A stretch of DNA of 64,000 nt from Chamaecyparis obtusa (GCA_027943335.1 BSBK01001118.1:1353501-1417500); one strand, 5' to 3'. Positions 35,423 through 46,046 are shown, counted from the stretch's first letter. The notes: a model not told the origin generated them from the letters alone. A program made the numbers and translations.

Positions 35423-36067
35423 TATGTAGTTCATACAAGGCCTGATATTGCCTTAGCAGTTGGTATAGTAGCAAGATTCTCAGCAAAACCCAGAGAAAAT
35501 CATATGATGGCAATCAAAAGAATCTTGAGATACTTGAAAGGAACTGAAGATTATGGCTTGTGGTATAAATTTGGAGGCAATCTGGACTTAAAAGTGTTTA
35601 CTGATGCTGACTGGGAAGGAAACATTGATGACAGAAAGAGTACAAGTGGTGGAGCATTCTTTCTTGGCAAGAGGTTGGTATCTTGGACCAGTAAAAAGAA
35701 AAATTGCACATCCCAATCCATAGCAGAAGCAGAATATGTTGCTGCAGTAGTAAATTGCTCTAATATTGTTTGGTTTAAATAGTTATTGGAAGGCATGAAG
35801 GTTGAGATCAAAGAACCAGTTGTTATATTTTGTGATAATACAAGTGCAATAAATATTTCAAAGAATCCAGTAATGCATTCCAAAACCAAGCACATTGCTA
35901 TAAAATATCACTTTGTTAGAGAATTGGTGCAGGACAAGGAAATCAGATTGGAATATATTCATACAAAAGAACAGATTGCAGATATATTCACCAAACCACT
36001 ACCTAAGGATGCATTCTTGTATCTAAGAGGTAAGTTAGGGGTCATTCCCCTATCTGAGGCTCACTAA
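35423..36067 (+). pseudogene. Element D RNase H
   Basis: Copia RNase H: VFTDADWEGNIDDRKSTSGG, VSWTSKKKNCTSQSIAEAEY, then after a TAG at 35780 (WFKxLLE, Gln in relatives) VIFCDNTSAINISKNP, HSKTKHIAIKYHFVRE and QIADIFTKPLP, ending at a natural stop after 36067. The catalytic Asp (TDAD), Glu (EAEY) and Asp (CDNT) are present. Confidence 0.9.
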
Positions 36068-36458
36068 ATAAAGTCTTAGTGATGCATCAACCAGAGCATA
36101 TTGAAGATCATTCAGTTGATGCAGCTTAGTCAAGGAATCATTGCATATGAATCAGTACTCAAGGTACATTGCTATTCACCTGGTATGTGTTGTCTTTGGC
36201 ATGTGTTGTCAAAGAGGGAGAGTTTGCTGTCATATTTCAAGAAATTTCTTAAGATTTCTAAGAGGGAGAGTTTTCTTAGAGAGTTTGAGAAGTTAAGAAG
36301 GAGAGTTTTTCAGTCAAAAAGAGAAGTTTGCTGATAGAGGGAGTTCTCATAGATGAAAATCAGAATGAAGCTAAGGATATGTTCCTTACTCTATGTTTTC
36401 TATGAAATTTCATTGTGCTATGACATGTTGTGTTGCCATCAATGCCACAGAGGGAGAT
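36068..36458 (+). other. 3' untranslated region and polypurine tract of element D
   Basis: No gene. Several copies of an AGAGGGAGAGTTT-like purine motif (about 36213, 36261, 36298) precede the true polypurine tract AGAGGGAGAT (36449-36458) at the LTR border. Confidence 0.75.
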
Positions 36459-37685
36459 TGTTGGATACAATTGTCTGAAGGAGATTGTTGGATTAATTGT
36501 GTGTTGTCTTTGATGTCACACAAATGTCATATCACTTATCATGCTCAGTCGGTCAGCAAAGCAGTTTCCAATGTCTACTGAGCTCAGTCGGTCAGCTAAG
36601 TGATTCCCAGTGTCTACCGAGCTCAGTCGGTCAGCGAGGCAGTTTTCTATGTTTACCAAGATCTCTCAGTCTTCAAAGGATGTTGCAGAATTTGCAGTGG
36701 TAACCGAGTTCACTTAGTCACCAAAGGAATTCTTTTCTGATTAGTGTTTACTGAGCAAGGTCGGCCCAATAAAGAATTTTATTAATTTGAGGAATAAAGT
36801 TTGTTTATTAAAGCCGACTATTGTAATGAGTGTTAATGTTTGTAATGATTATTAGCGTCGACTTGACAATGTGAATGGACAATCTGAATGGTATATATAT
36901 AGAAGGTCAAGTTGTGAATTAAAAGTGTGCAAGTGGAAAAGAGTGAAAGTGTGGACAAGTGTAAAAGAGGAAGAATATATGGATGAGTGAACATGCAAAT
37001 CATTTTGAAGGAAAGTGTGAGCGAATTTTGAAGGATGGTTAGATATCCTTGAGGAGCAGCAGAGATATATTTGATCAGGAAGGATCTAGTGAAGCATAAC
37101 AGAGATCTGTAATCAGCAATTCAGTTGCATCATTATTCAGGTCATTTCATTGTTACTTTCTTACCATTGTAGCAGTGATTTCAAAATCTCTTAACAGAGT
37201 TGGTTTAACAGCCATTTTGTAAATCCTCTAACAAGGTGACAGTTCTATTGAATTGTTTCAAAGACCTCTTACAAGGCCACTCCTAACAGGGTGATTAAAT
37301 CCTCTAACAAGGTCACACCTAATAGTGTGTTTTGTAACCTTTAACCGAGTTGGCTCCTAATAGGGCTCACTTCAGAAGAGTGAAAAATAGTAACTAGTTA
37401 CATTGGTGGTTTTTCCCATATTGGGTTTCCACGTTAAATTTGGTGTCTCTTGTGTTCATGTTATTTTCTTTATGCATGCATGTTAATCACTGATGAATAA
37501 TTAAGAACAGTTATAATTAATACTCACTGCAATAACTGAGTTGTCAGCATTTCTCTGTATGTTTACCGAGTGATAGCAGTAAATGAATTAATAAGACATC
37601 TAAGGGATCCGTGGTAATATTTTTGTGGTTAACTGATTCACCCCCCCCCCCCCCCCTCTCAGTTACTCCATCTATATTTCCAACA
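36459..37685 (+). repeat. 3' LTR of element D
   Basis: 1227 bp, beginning TGTTGGATAC and ending CCAACA. Same 39-bp triplicate (36547-36663), TATA box (about 36892-36902), CTAACAAGGT repeats (37178-37372) and poly-C hairpin, here with 16 C. Confidence 0.94.
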
Positions 37686-38770
37686 GAATCTATGTTTGGA
37701 TTTGCATCCCAGTCTATTCTTTCTTGGTGGCGATTCTTAATCTTTCTTCAGACCTATATTTTTTCTTCACAGCTTACAATTTAATCCAAGTTGTTGGATC
37801 TTGCAAAGATTTCTCGTGGCTTGTAGATCTAATTGGCACATTGTTCGAAGATATTTTTTTTGTCGTCAACCTCCTTGTGTGATTGCACTTCATTTCATAT
37901 CCATCTAGAGGTGTTCCTTATGATTTGAGTCCAGACCTATTTGTTGTAACATGTTTTCTTCACTCTTGGAGAATGTGATCTCATTGCCCAACTTTGGCTT
38001 GCAATGTTGTATATATTTTAGTCTCGGTTCCTTAGTTTAGTAGGTTAGTGGTAGCTCAGAAGTTAACATCCAATACAGATCTGGATTCCTATTTGTTACC
38101 AAGCATGTATGCCTTAGAATCTAAGTTGGCATGTATGATGTAAATTCCTGATTATCTGATCATGCAAAGGCCTAGATGGCATGTGTAGTGTTCATTTTTT
38201 TTATCTATAATTGGATGTTTCCATTGTGTTCAATTTATCTGCATGGTTGGACTATCTCTATTGGGGAAATTTTGGCCATGGTTGCATTAGTTTACGTTGA
38301 GCCATCATGGGCATTAAGCCAAAAATGAGGTGATTGTGTAGTTATACTTTTGCATGTTTTGAAATATTTAGAGTTTATTAAAATAAAGTTTGGTGTCTTC
38401 TGTGAATGTTGATATTTAAATCTCTAATTTTTTTATTTGTTTATATTGATTATGTGGATTTAATTATATTATGGTTTCTTTGAATATATTAAATAAGTTA
38501 TTGTGGTTATATTGGAAATGTGTAATTAAGTTCTTAGCGCGATGATTATTGATTGTTGTTAAAAAATGAATTAATGGTATGCCGATGTTATGGTTATTAA
38601 GTGGGTAAGTGCACCAAGATGGTGTGCAAAAAAGTGGCCACCTCCTAAAAAAACCAAAACTTTTCATAACCCGCTTGGGTTATTCAAAATTTGAAAAACT
38701 AGGCCTGGCAAACCTAAGCCTTTGCCAAGCCACAAAAAATAAATATAAAAAATTAAGTTCTTCAAAATGT
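37686..38770 (+). other. Continuation of element F after D; no gene seen
   Basis: Starts with the right target duplication GAATCT (37686-37691). AT-rich, no credible frame on either strand. Part of it must belong to the LTR begun at 30402, but its right end is not evident. Confidence 0.4.
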
Positions 38771-38860
38771 GTACGTGTTTTGTAAGGAAAAAAATAATTT
38801 ACAAAACTCGTACACGTTTTGTAAAGAAAAAAAATGCTTTACAAAACATGTACGTGTTTT
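38771..38860. repeat. Tandem inverted repeats built on a TTTTGTAA/TTACAAAA unit
   Basis: GTACGTGTTTTGTAA is followed by TTACAAAACTCGTAC, then TACACGTTTTGTAAAG by CTTTACAAAACATGTAC. This makes two consecutive hairpins with A-rich loops, about 90 nt upstream of the start of the decayed plus-strand gene. Confidence 0.75.
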
Positions 38861-39694
38861 GACTGTCATAAACTTTTTTTAAAAAACCCACATTTTGACT
38901 ATTTTTCTTCACACCAAAACCGAGTCTGAAGGAGAGGAGGAAGAGAAAATGCCAAAACCCGAGCAGGTTCTTGTTGTTATTGAATTTTGTTGTCATATTG
39001 ATCATTTTGCAAGCATGCCACATCGTCGAACATGTAAGAATTTATTTTTTAAAATTATTTTTGTTTCCATTTTGATTGAGTAGGATTTATTGAATTGATT
39101 TAAGTTTTTTAATTATTTTGATGTTAGATTTAGAAAATAATCCCCAACCATGAAAGAGACAACAAAGACCTCTTCAAACACATGAAAATCTTGATGATTT
39201 TGGAAATGAGCAACAACAGAACCTTCAAAATTTAGCCCCACAATAAGAAAATGCTCAGTAAAACCCAAATCCACCGCCAAATTTGGACCAACACCAAACT
39301 CGAATCCAAACCCCTCACGTCCTCCAATAGGTCATGTTGATGTCACACAAGAGAACCTTATCAATCGTCTTCAACAAAACAATGCCCAAATATTCATAGT
39401 GGTTAATAGGTTGAGGTCCTCTAGTTTTGATCACTACGCATCCCTCGCCACCTCCTTAGAAAGAATGGTCAATAGTGTGAATGAGGTGTCTAAGGACATT
39501 ATAGCATGGGGTTCATGGAGAGATAGATGTCATGCATTGTATTACGATGGGTTTTCATATGATCAAGTGAAAAAAAAGATAGGATACTTAAAGAAGATGT
39601 ATGTGCTCTTTTCACTGATCCTATTAGTAGTAACTCCCTAGAAGTAACTACAAATTGGTTTCCAATACAATGTGCGATCATAATAGGATGAGAG

Positions 39695-40029
39695 TGTTGG
39701 ACTAACCACCAGTGTCCCCCTTTGGAATTCATGACAAGGTTTAACAGCCTCCTGTGTCTTCTATAAGTCTAGTGGTTGTATCGGGCATTAACAGGTTGAT
39801 CTTTTGGTGCAACGACAACCACCACTCTAACAAGTGGTATCAAAGCTTGGTCACAGGTTTGAATCCCCTCGAGTGACGGTGAGGGGGGGATTGTTGGACT
39901 AACCACCAATGTCCCCCTTCAAGATTCGTGACATGGTTTAATAGCCTCCTGTGTCTTCTATAAGTCTAGTGGTTGTATCGAGCATTAACAGGTCGATCTT
40001 TTGGTCCAACGGCAACCACCACTCTAACA
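39695..40029 (+). mobile_element. TRIM (terminal-repeat retrotransposon in miniature), 335 bp
   Basis: Two 138-bp direct repeats (39695-39832 and 39892-40029) begin TGTTGGACTAACC and end CTCTAACA. The 59-bp interior starts with a primer site TGGTATCAAAGC (39835-39846, 11 of 12 to the tRNA-Met type) and ends with the purine tract GTGAGGGGGGGA (39880-39890). Flanks are GAGAG and AAGAG, a near-match target duplication with one mismatch. It has no coding capacity and must have been mobilised in trans. The tRNA-Met primer site and TGTTGG/AACA termini suggest a copia partner. Confidence 0.88.
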
Positions 40030-41451
40030 AAGAGCTGAATTTTGAGATAGGTGGTATATGGTCTTCGACCAAGCACCCTGTAATAACTAAGAGATGTATT
40101 TATCTATTTTGAGAAAGCTATATTATGAGTTTATCTTCGACAAGAAGCTAAATTACTTTGACATCTGATAGTTCCAGGGTAGAGGGAGAGGCTCTGCGCA
40201 AGATAGAGTCGGGGCCCATAGGGTGGTAGAGTCATAGCATAGGAGGCGTCTAGCTAAAAGACCCATAGTTCATGTTGCAGTCTCAGTAGTAGTGAAAGAG
40301 TCTATGTATTTATAGACCCTTCAAGTAGCTACATCATTGATTGATGTCATTATTGAGCATGGCACACAGTTAGTTGATGTAAAGGGTGGATCAGCACCTG
40401 CACCACCTCCATCATTATCAGATGCTCCATTTGGCTCAGCCCAGTCCATTAAGCATATGTGCCCTAGTTGTCAGGGTATATGTGTCAGGGTAGATACTGA
40501 CGTGAATGAGGATGGTTTGGCATCCCATTTGTGTAGTACACATTGTGGGAGTAGATACCTAGCATTTGATGTTGAGGATGTAGCCCTCACAAATGAACTA
40601 TTTGCGATGTTTTCTTTTATGAGATAGACGCAAGTATGTTTATTTGTGTTTTGACATGTTATTAATTTTAATCACCTAAATCTTATAAAAGTAAATAAAT
40701 TCTTATTTAGAGAATAAATTAAATTAATATATGAATAATATGCATTGCAGGGTGTAGTAGGTGATACTATGAGCAAACCAAAAAATGCTCATTTGACTAG
40801 ATGTGCATGGGTAGCTTCAACACATGGGGTATAGTTTTTAAATATTCATAAAAATAGAATAATTTCTTGGTGTCAAGATATATTTTCCTTATATGTGTAT
40901 TTATTTGATGTTTTATAGGGCTTATCGGGAGTTTAGATGTCCAAAGTTGATGATGTGACGCTTTCTATGATTGACTTTGGCCTAAAGAGATTTTTGGTAT
41001 CATATTTGTTTCTCTTATGCTAATTTTGTTTCTGCTAGGTTATCCCACCTAGCTCCAAGACACTGTGATGAAAAAAGAAATCCTTAAGGACACTCAAAGT
41101 ACAAAAGGTAATTTAGTACAATCTAAGTTTATTTGTTGAAATGTATTATGATTAAACAAGTACATGTATACTGATCAATGCACATGTCTTATTTGTTCTA
41201 TATACAGAAGCAATTAGGTTTTATAGAATTAATGAATGCACCAGATGTTGATGATGTTCAAGAGTGGGAAGAGGTAACATTTTTATTTTCACTTTCGATT
41301 GCAGTCTTGTTTGTTCAAAATCTCTTAGAAATGCTTCCTCTATTACTATGATATATGCTATTATTTCATACAAAAAATGGTCATGATGGCCTCATCAACG
41401 ACGATCCATCCTAAGAGTACAAGAGAGATATCTGAGGCTCTGGTATGCATT

Positions 41452-41479
41452 ATGTGTGTGTGTGTGTGTGTGTGTGTGT
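41452..41479. repeat. (TG)n microsatellite
   Basis: About 14 TG units in an intron-like stretch of the decayed plus-strand gene. Confidence 0.95.
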
Positions 41480-41858
41480 TAAACATATGGATTTAGATAT
41501 GAGTATATGCATTTTTACTTTTGTAGTGTTGGTCATCAACTTTGAGTTATTAACTTGTGTTAATTGTCTTTTACCTATTACAGCTCCCTTCACGACTTCC
41601 TACAGATCCTTTACCATTCCATTTTGTTAAGAGTTCTCACCCACGAAGGAGCCCATCAGCATTACTATAGAGCCCAAGTGTAGAAGAGAGATGAGGTAAT
41701 CAACAATTCAATTGCCAACAAATTATAATATAGTATTTAGTTATTTTGATAGTATTTAGAGATAAGATATCTGATTTAGCATTTAAATTCTTCATGTGCA
41801 GACACTCAGCGAGCCACATACTACTTCAAAGAGGCTCAATTTTGATGATCCAACATAG

Positions 41859-42980
41859 TCATAGATATTGATAGAGATATATAAATCTAGTTGTGGTCAT
41901 TGAATGACCAATTTTTGTATATTTTCGACATGTGTATTGTATATATCGACCTTGACATGGCACATGCCACATTTTTGTAACTATTATTAATTTGGCATTT
42001 ATGCCATTTTTTGATATGTACACGATTATTGTTCATTTTGATATTTATGAAACTTGATATTTGATCCAATTTGTTCATTGTGTGCATATCATTGTACTTC
42101 AAAACTTAATTTTTTGCAATTAATCAAACATGTTTACATTTATCATTTAATATAATAGAATTGAAACATGTTTATCAAAGTCATTGTGGCATGGATAATG
42201 TAATCAAAGTCATATGTGACTTAATTTGATGTAATAAGACATGAAAAGCCAAAATATGTAATGATTTTGTCTATTATGTCAAATTGTTCTAATTGACCAA
42301 ATAAGGGTCATAGGAAGATGAATATTAATGGGTGGTTTATGTGGTTTCCATTTCTTGTGGATTGTGGTTTGGAACAAGTTGGTGAAAAGTCTGAAATACC
42401 CGATTTTACCAATGTTGCTTAGTGACCCTTCGAGACACCGATTCGGTGTGCTTGCGAACGTTTGAGGGACTCTGTGGATGAGAAGGGGTTGTCACTAGCG
42501 ATTATCCGACCAACCGAAGCTAATGGAGCAGATGATATGATCCCGCGATGAACGGATTGAAAGATAGCCAATGTTGTTCATTTCAATTGAGCAACATTGC
42601 AACTTTTGACATAAACCTCCGTGAATCATTAGGTGCACCTGCACCAACAGTCTGCATAAAATATATAGCAATTAAATCAATTCCAATAATGATTTTTTTT
42701 CTCTTATCAACTTAATGCATTCCATTACTTCGTATGACATGAGCTTTTGCAGTCACATCCATGTTATGGCGTTTAAAGAATAGTTTTTTTAAAGATATGT
42801 TTGAACATGTTCTTAATGGTAATTAATATTTAAGTAAGAAATTTTTAAATAGATTTCACACTTATTTATTGTTGAACATACAAAATAAAAGATAAAGTTC
42901 AAAAGTAAATGCTAAATTATTCTAAGGTAGGGATTGAGAGGATTGAATACATGTAGTTCAATAATATATTTGCAAATCAA
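41859..42980. other. Intergenic stretch between the convergent decayed genes
   Basis: No gene seen. It includes a GC-richer island (about 42410-42660) with the perfect hairpin ACACCGA-T-TCGGTGT (42435-42449). Confidence 0.55.
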
Positions 42981-43270
42981 GCCCATTGCACCTTTTATAT
43001 ACAAAATTTGGCATCTAACATGAACATGACAGCTCATTGCCCTTTTTTACATAAAAAATGACATATAATATGCACATGGTAGGTCATTGCACCTTTTATA
43101 TACAAATATTTGCATCAAACATGCACAAGACAACTCATTGCCCTTTTTTTACATAAAAATTAGCATCTAATATGCACATGGTAACCCTTTTTTATACAAT
43201 ATTTGGCATCTATTTATGCACATTACATCTCATTGTCATTTTGAAGTACAAAATTTGGCCTCTAAATATG
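42981..43270. repeat. Tandem repeat, about 50-bp unit, six diverged copies
   Basis: Copies begin at about 42981, 43032, 43081, 43133, 43181 and 43226. The unit reads roughly TCATTGCACCTTTTATA, then ACAAAATTTGGCATCTAA, then YATGCACATGGYA. It lies just downstream of the minus-strand decayed gene. Confidence 0.8.
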
Positions 43271-43369
43271 CACATAGAGAACCTTCAAGATATACACAAA
43301 ATTGTCGAAATCATTCTACCATATTGTAGAATCATTCTTCTAGATTGCCCAAAATTAGTCAAGAGAACC

Positions 43370-44944
43370 TTATAGATAAGCTCTAACCCTTATTGTGTCA
43401 AGTATTGCCTCGTGGTCAGATTCATGAACTTTCCACAAATTCTTGTTAAGAAGTCTTCCACGATACTTAATCAATTGAATATTTATTGCAGAAATAAGGT
43501 TAGAGTAATGAAGATTATGTCTATGTGTCTCACAGTCCTCAAACAACCAGCCATTAGAATTTTTGATAAGATACCTGCATTTTATAGAGTTTAATAACCA
43601 AATCAATGCAAAGTGTAATAAAAAGAGTTTAATAGGTATGGTACAAATGAACACAGCAATGGTACCTTCTAAGTCATGTCCCTATGACAACAATGGATAC
43701 TGGATACCCTCTCTATCAATGATTGTAGTTGTCAATTTCTTTTTAGCATCAATATGACACAAAAAGTAATATATTCCTTCTTCATTGTTCTGATTTGCAA
43801 TTACTGCATATACATGACCTACATTTAATAGAAGAATCAGTTAATACCAAAATCAACATTTAAAGAACTAATAAATTGAGTTAAAAAATTTAACCTATGA
43901 AATATAGAGAAATTACCTGGTTCAACTAGGTCTGATACATGGTCAAAATCCATTGATGCTTCAAACTTGTTCATTTGTAGTTCTCTGGAAAGTTGATATG
44001 TATCTAGGTTTTTCAAAGGTCTACATAGTGTTTTGGATGTGTTTCATAGTTACTAAGTCCAATTTGCCTTCTAACAACATCTCTTTGGTTGGGTGAAACC
44101 CTTGTGTTGTCATGCCAAAAAATTTCAATTAACATTCTTAGTGCATCAACAATAACCTTGTCCTTGCATGGGATTCTACCCAAGAATGCCCAAAGAGAAT
44201 TATTGTTAGGATCCCTAATTTTCTCTCACCTCTCTAGGGCATTGTGTAATGTTGTTCTACGTATCCTTAATAACTTGTTTGTTTTTCTTATTAAACAAGA
44301 TTTTTTCATTCTCTTCCCATTATGGTTGATGTGAGGACACGTCGAGTAACATTAGCATCTTTTGTACATGCTTTCGTACCAATAGCTTGGTATGCATCAA
44401 ATAGATTTCTCACAATAATTCTTTCACTACTATTTTCGGTTGTTCTTAACCCCAAAATTCTCATTGTCTCTCTAGATTTCAGTTTTTTAATCATTTCAAC
44501 AACTAATTGGCATCTTCCACTTTGGTTTAAATTTTCAAAATAGTTATTCCAAATTATTTTAACCGTTCTTCTACAAGTTCTTTTAGAAATTTTATCATGC
44601 ATTGGCCTCACAATATTTTCATCAATGTCAATTAGAAACTTTGGTTTTCTACAAATTATTCTAGGTGTTAAGATACATGCATGCTCTTGGTTTTCATTAG
44701 GTGCATTATGTGCATTAATCTCATCAAATTGAAGTGGTGTATATTCTTCATATTCATTGGGTGCATTCATCACATTGATTTGAAATGGAGTATGGTCATT
44801 GCATTGATTAGGTGCATTCGTCACATGCATTTGAATTGGTGCATATTGATCATTTTGATTTGGTGCATTAGGTACATTTATCATGTCAATTTGGATTGTT
44901 ACATGTTCATCACTATCATTAGGTGCATTAGATGGCATACCCAT
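43370..44944 (-). pseudogene. Decayed intron-containing gene of unrecognised family (minus strand)
   Basis: Starts at 44944 (MGMPSNAPNDSDEH) and stays open to 44306, then continues after a frameshift in pieces including RVSPNQRDVVRRQIG (about 44110). Two introns with GT-AG borders can be drawn: 43916-43819 and 43665-43575. The last exons read HVYAVIANQNNEEGIYYFLC and NGWLFEDCETHRHNLHYSN, ending YLIKN ... VRAYL and TAA at 43372. The N-terminus is a tandem protein repeat (NAPN units). In-frame TGA/TAG codons and an exon junction that does not keep frame show it is broken, and a middle part seems deleted. I recall similar C-terminal blocks only in uncharacterised plant proteins; whether it is a transposase is unknown. 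Confidence 0.45.
44690..44932 (-). repeat. Coding tandem repeat, 17-20 residue NAPN units
   Basis: Five units each start NAPN and continue with an acidic or Asn/Gln segment, then His or Tyr, then a Gln-containing hydrophobic turn (such as HTPFQINVM). Units are 51 or 60 bp long; two carry a three-residue addition. Confidence 0.8.
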
Positions 44945-44985
44945 GTTGGCAAGTTGACTATGCTGTTATTAATGACTTAATATAT

Positions 44986-46046
44986 TGTTGCCATTATGGC
45001 AACAAAGTCATATAGTGTTTTGGAGCCAACGCACATCATCAGAAGATCAGAAATTGGCTAAGTACATAAGACTAGACAGTTAACATAGCACTAGTAGATC
45101 AGAGCATTAGTGCACGTGCGTATGACCGAGTTATGGTATTCGCCCTAGAAGATAAGATGGTAAGAGTATATTCATGCTTAGTCTAAGAGTGCATGATCAG
45201 AAGATTCAGTATGACAAAGATACAGACAGTGAATACCATAACAGAATAGTGTATGCAGTCGACTATTGGTAATTTGATTAGTGATTATAATATTGTTTTG
45301 TAAAGGCTATGCGCCTATTGTAATTAGGTTGTAGACATGTAATTAACTTTGTTTGTAAACATGCTTGAGCCAATTCAATTGGAAGTGTTGTATGTAATCG
45401 GTTATAGGCCGACCTAGTTAATTATTTTGGTAGCGCATATAAATATGAGATGCACCCTTTGTAATTGGTGTGGAAGTTGAAATAGAGCTGAGAGCAGAAG
45501 TATGTGAAGATTTGATAAGATGTATTAGAGCTTTACAAGAGGTCAAAGCATCAGCGCATCAAAGGAACTGATCAAACAAGCAGTGTCACAATGCAAGTTG
45601 ATCCAGCAGATATAGTGTGTATCTGAGATCAGAAGGTTGTAGCCTTCACCACTTGAGACTGAGCTCTATGACAATGTGTCCCCACCCCTAACAGGGTTAA
45701 TTGTAAAAGACTCCTAACAGGGTCCGACCCTTGACAAGGTCACTATACTAAATACATTGTAAAGACAACTCATAACAGGGTTAAGGATCTTCTAACAAGG
45801 AGCATAAGACACTAGTATAGATTATTAGTGGGTGTCAATTTCCACCAAGGTTTTCACCTATTTTGGTTTCTCCGTAACCATATTGGTGTTATGTGTTGTG
45901 TTCATCTATCTTGTTTATGTTAATGTTCATTTCAGTACTTAAGCATTCAAGTTAAGTTTGAAGAGTAAAGTAAAAAGATTGAATATAGTGAACACTGATT
46001 CACCCCCCCCCCCCCCCCCCCTCTCTCAGTGTTCCCATTCCTAACA
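44986..46046 (+). mobile_element. Element E: copia-type solo LTR
   Basis: Begins TGTTGCCATTATGGCAACA, itself an 8-bp hairpin at the terminus, and ends CTAACA. It holds a TATA box (CATATAAATATG, about 45437-45448), CTAACAGGGT-like repeats (45688-45805), the GGTTTTCACC/GGTTTCTCC boxes common in plant copia LTRs, and the poly-C hairpin GAACACTGA/TCAGTGTTC with 18 C (45991-46034). No primer site or coding follows, so it is a solo LTR. Flanks TATAT and ACCTC do not match, so the target duplication is lost or the ends are not original. Confidence 0.7.

Larger units (their letters stand above)
30569..37685 (+). mobile_element. Element D: nearly intact Ty1/copia retrotransposon
   Basis: 7117 bp, LTRs 30569-31790 and 36459-37685 with termini TGTTGG and CCAACA, a tRNA-Met primer site and a purine-rich tract. 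Gag, protease, integrase, RT and RNase H lie in that order in one frame (31853-36067). Integrase before RT makes it Ty1/copia. Six in-frame stops and no frameshift were found. The LTRs are very similar, differing mainly in the length of a poly-C run. It lies inside an LTR of element F. Confidence 0.95.
38949..41858 (+). pseudogene. Decayed multi-exon gene of unrecognised family (plus strand)
   Basis: I do not recognise this gene. The possible first exon starts at 38949 (MPKPEQVLVVIEFC) and ends at a GT donor (39034); an AG acceptor (39126) opens a Gln/Asn-rich exon with stops and a frameshift, leading to RLRSSSFDHYASLATSLERM and SYDQVKKKIGYLKKMYV (39399-39600). A second open stretch at 40337-40627 includes HMCPSCQGICVRV and ASHLCSTHCGSRYLAF, with several Cys that could bind zinc. 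Short segments bounded by GT and AG follow (40751, 41209-41272, about 41380-41440, about 41582-41695), ending LSEPHTTSKRLNFDDP and TAG at 41856. A TRIM (39695-40029) sits inside. It is convergent with the gene at 43370-44944. It could be a host gene remnant or part of a DNA transposon. Confidence 0.4.

Noticed and set aside
36203..36310. Repeated AGAGGGAGAG motifs as several polypurine tracts
   Set aside because: Only the last one abuts the LTR; the rest are 3' UTR repeats.
39835..39890. A tRNA gene in the middle of the TRIM (TGGTATC and a T-arm-like GGTTTGAATCC)
   Set aside because: No cloverleaf can be completed in 59 bp; the TGGTATC is a primer site directly after a terminal repeat.
42400..42660. 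A Helitron end at the hairpin 42435-42449
   Set aside because: No CTRR follows the hairpin and no Rep/helicase sequence is present.
44986..46046. Element E as the 5' LTR of a full element
   Set aside because: No primer site, gag or second LTR follows.
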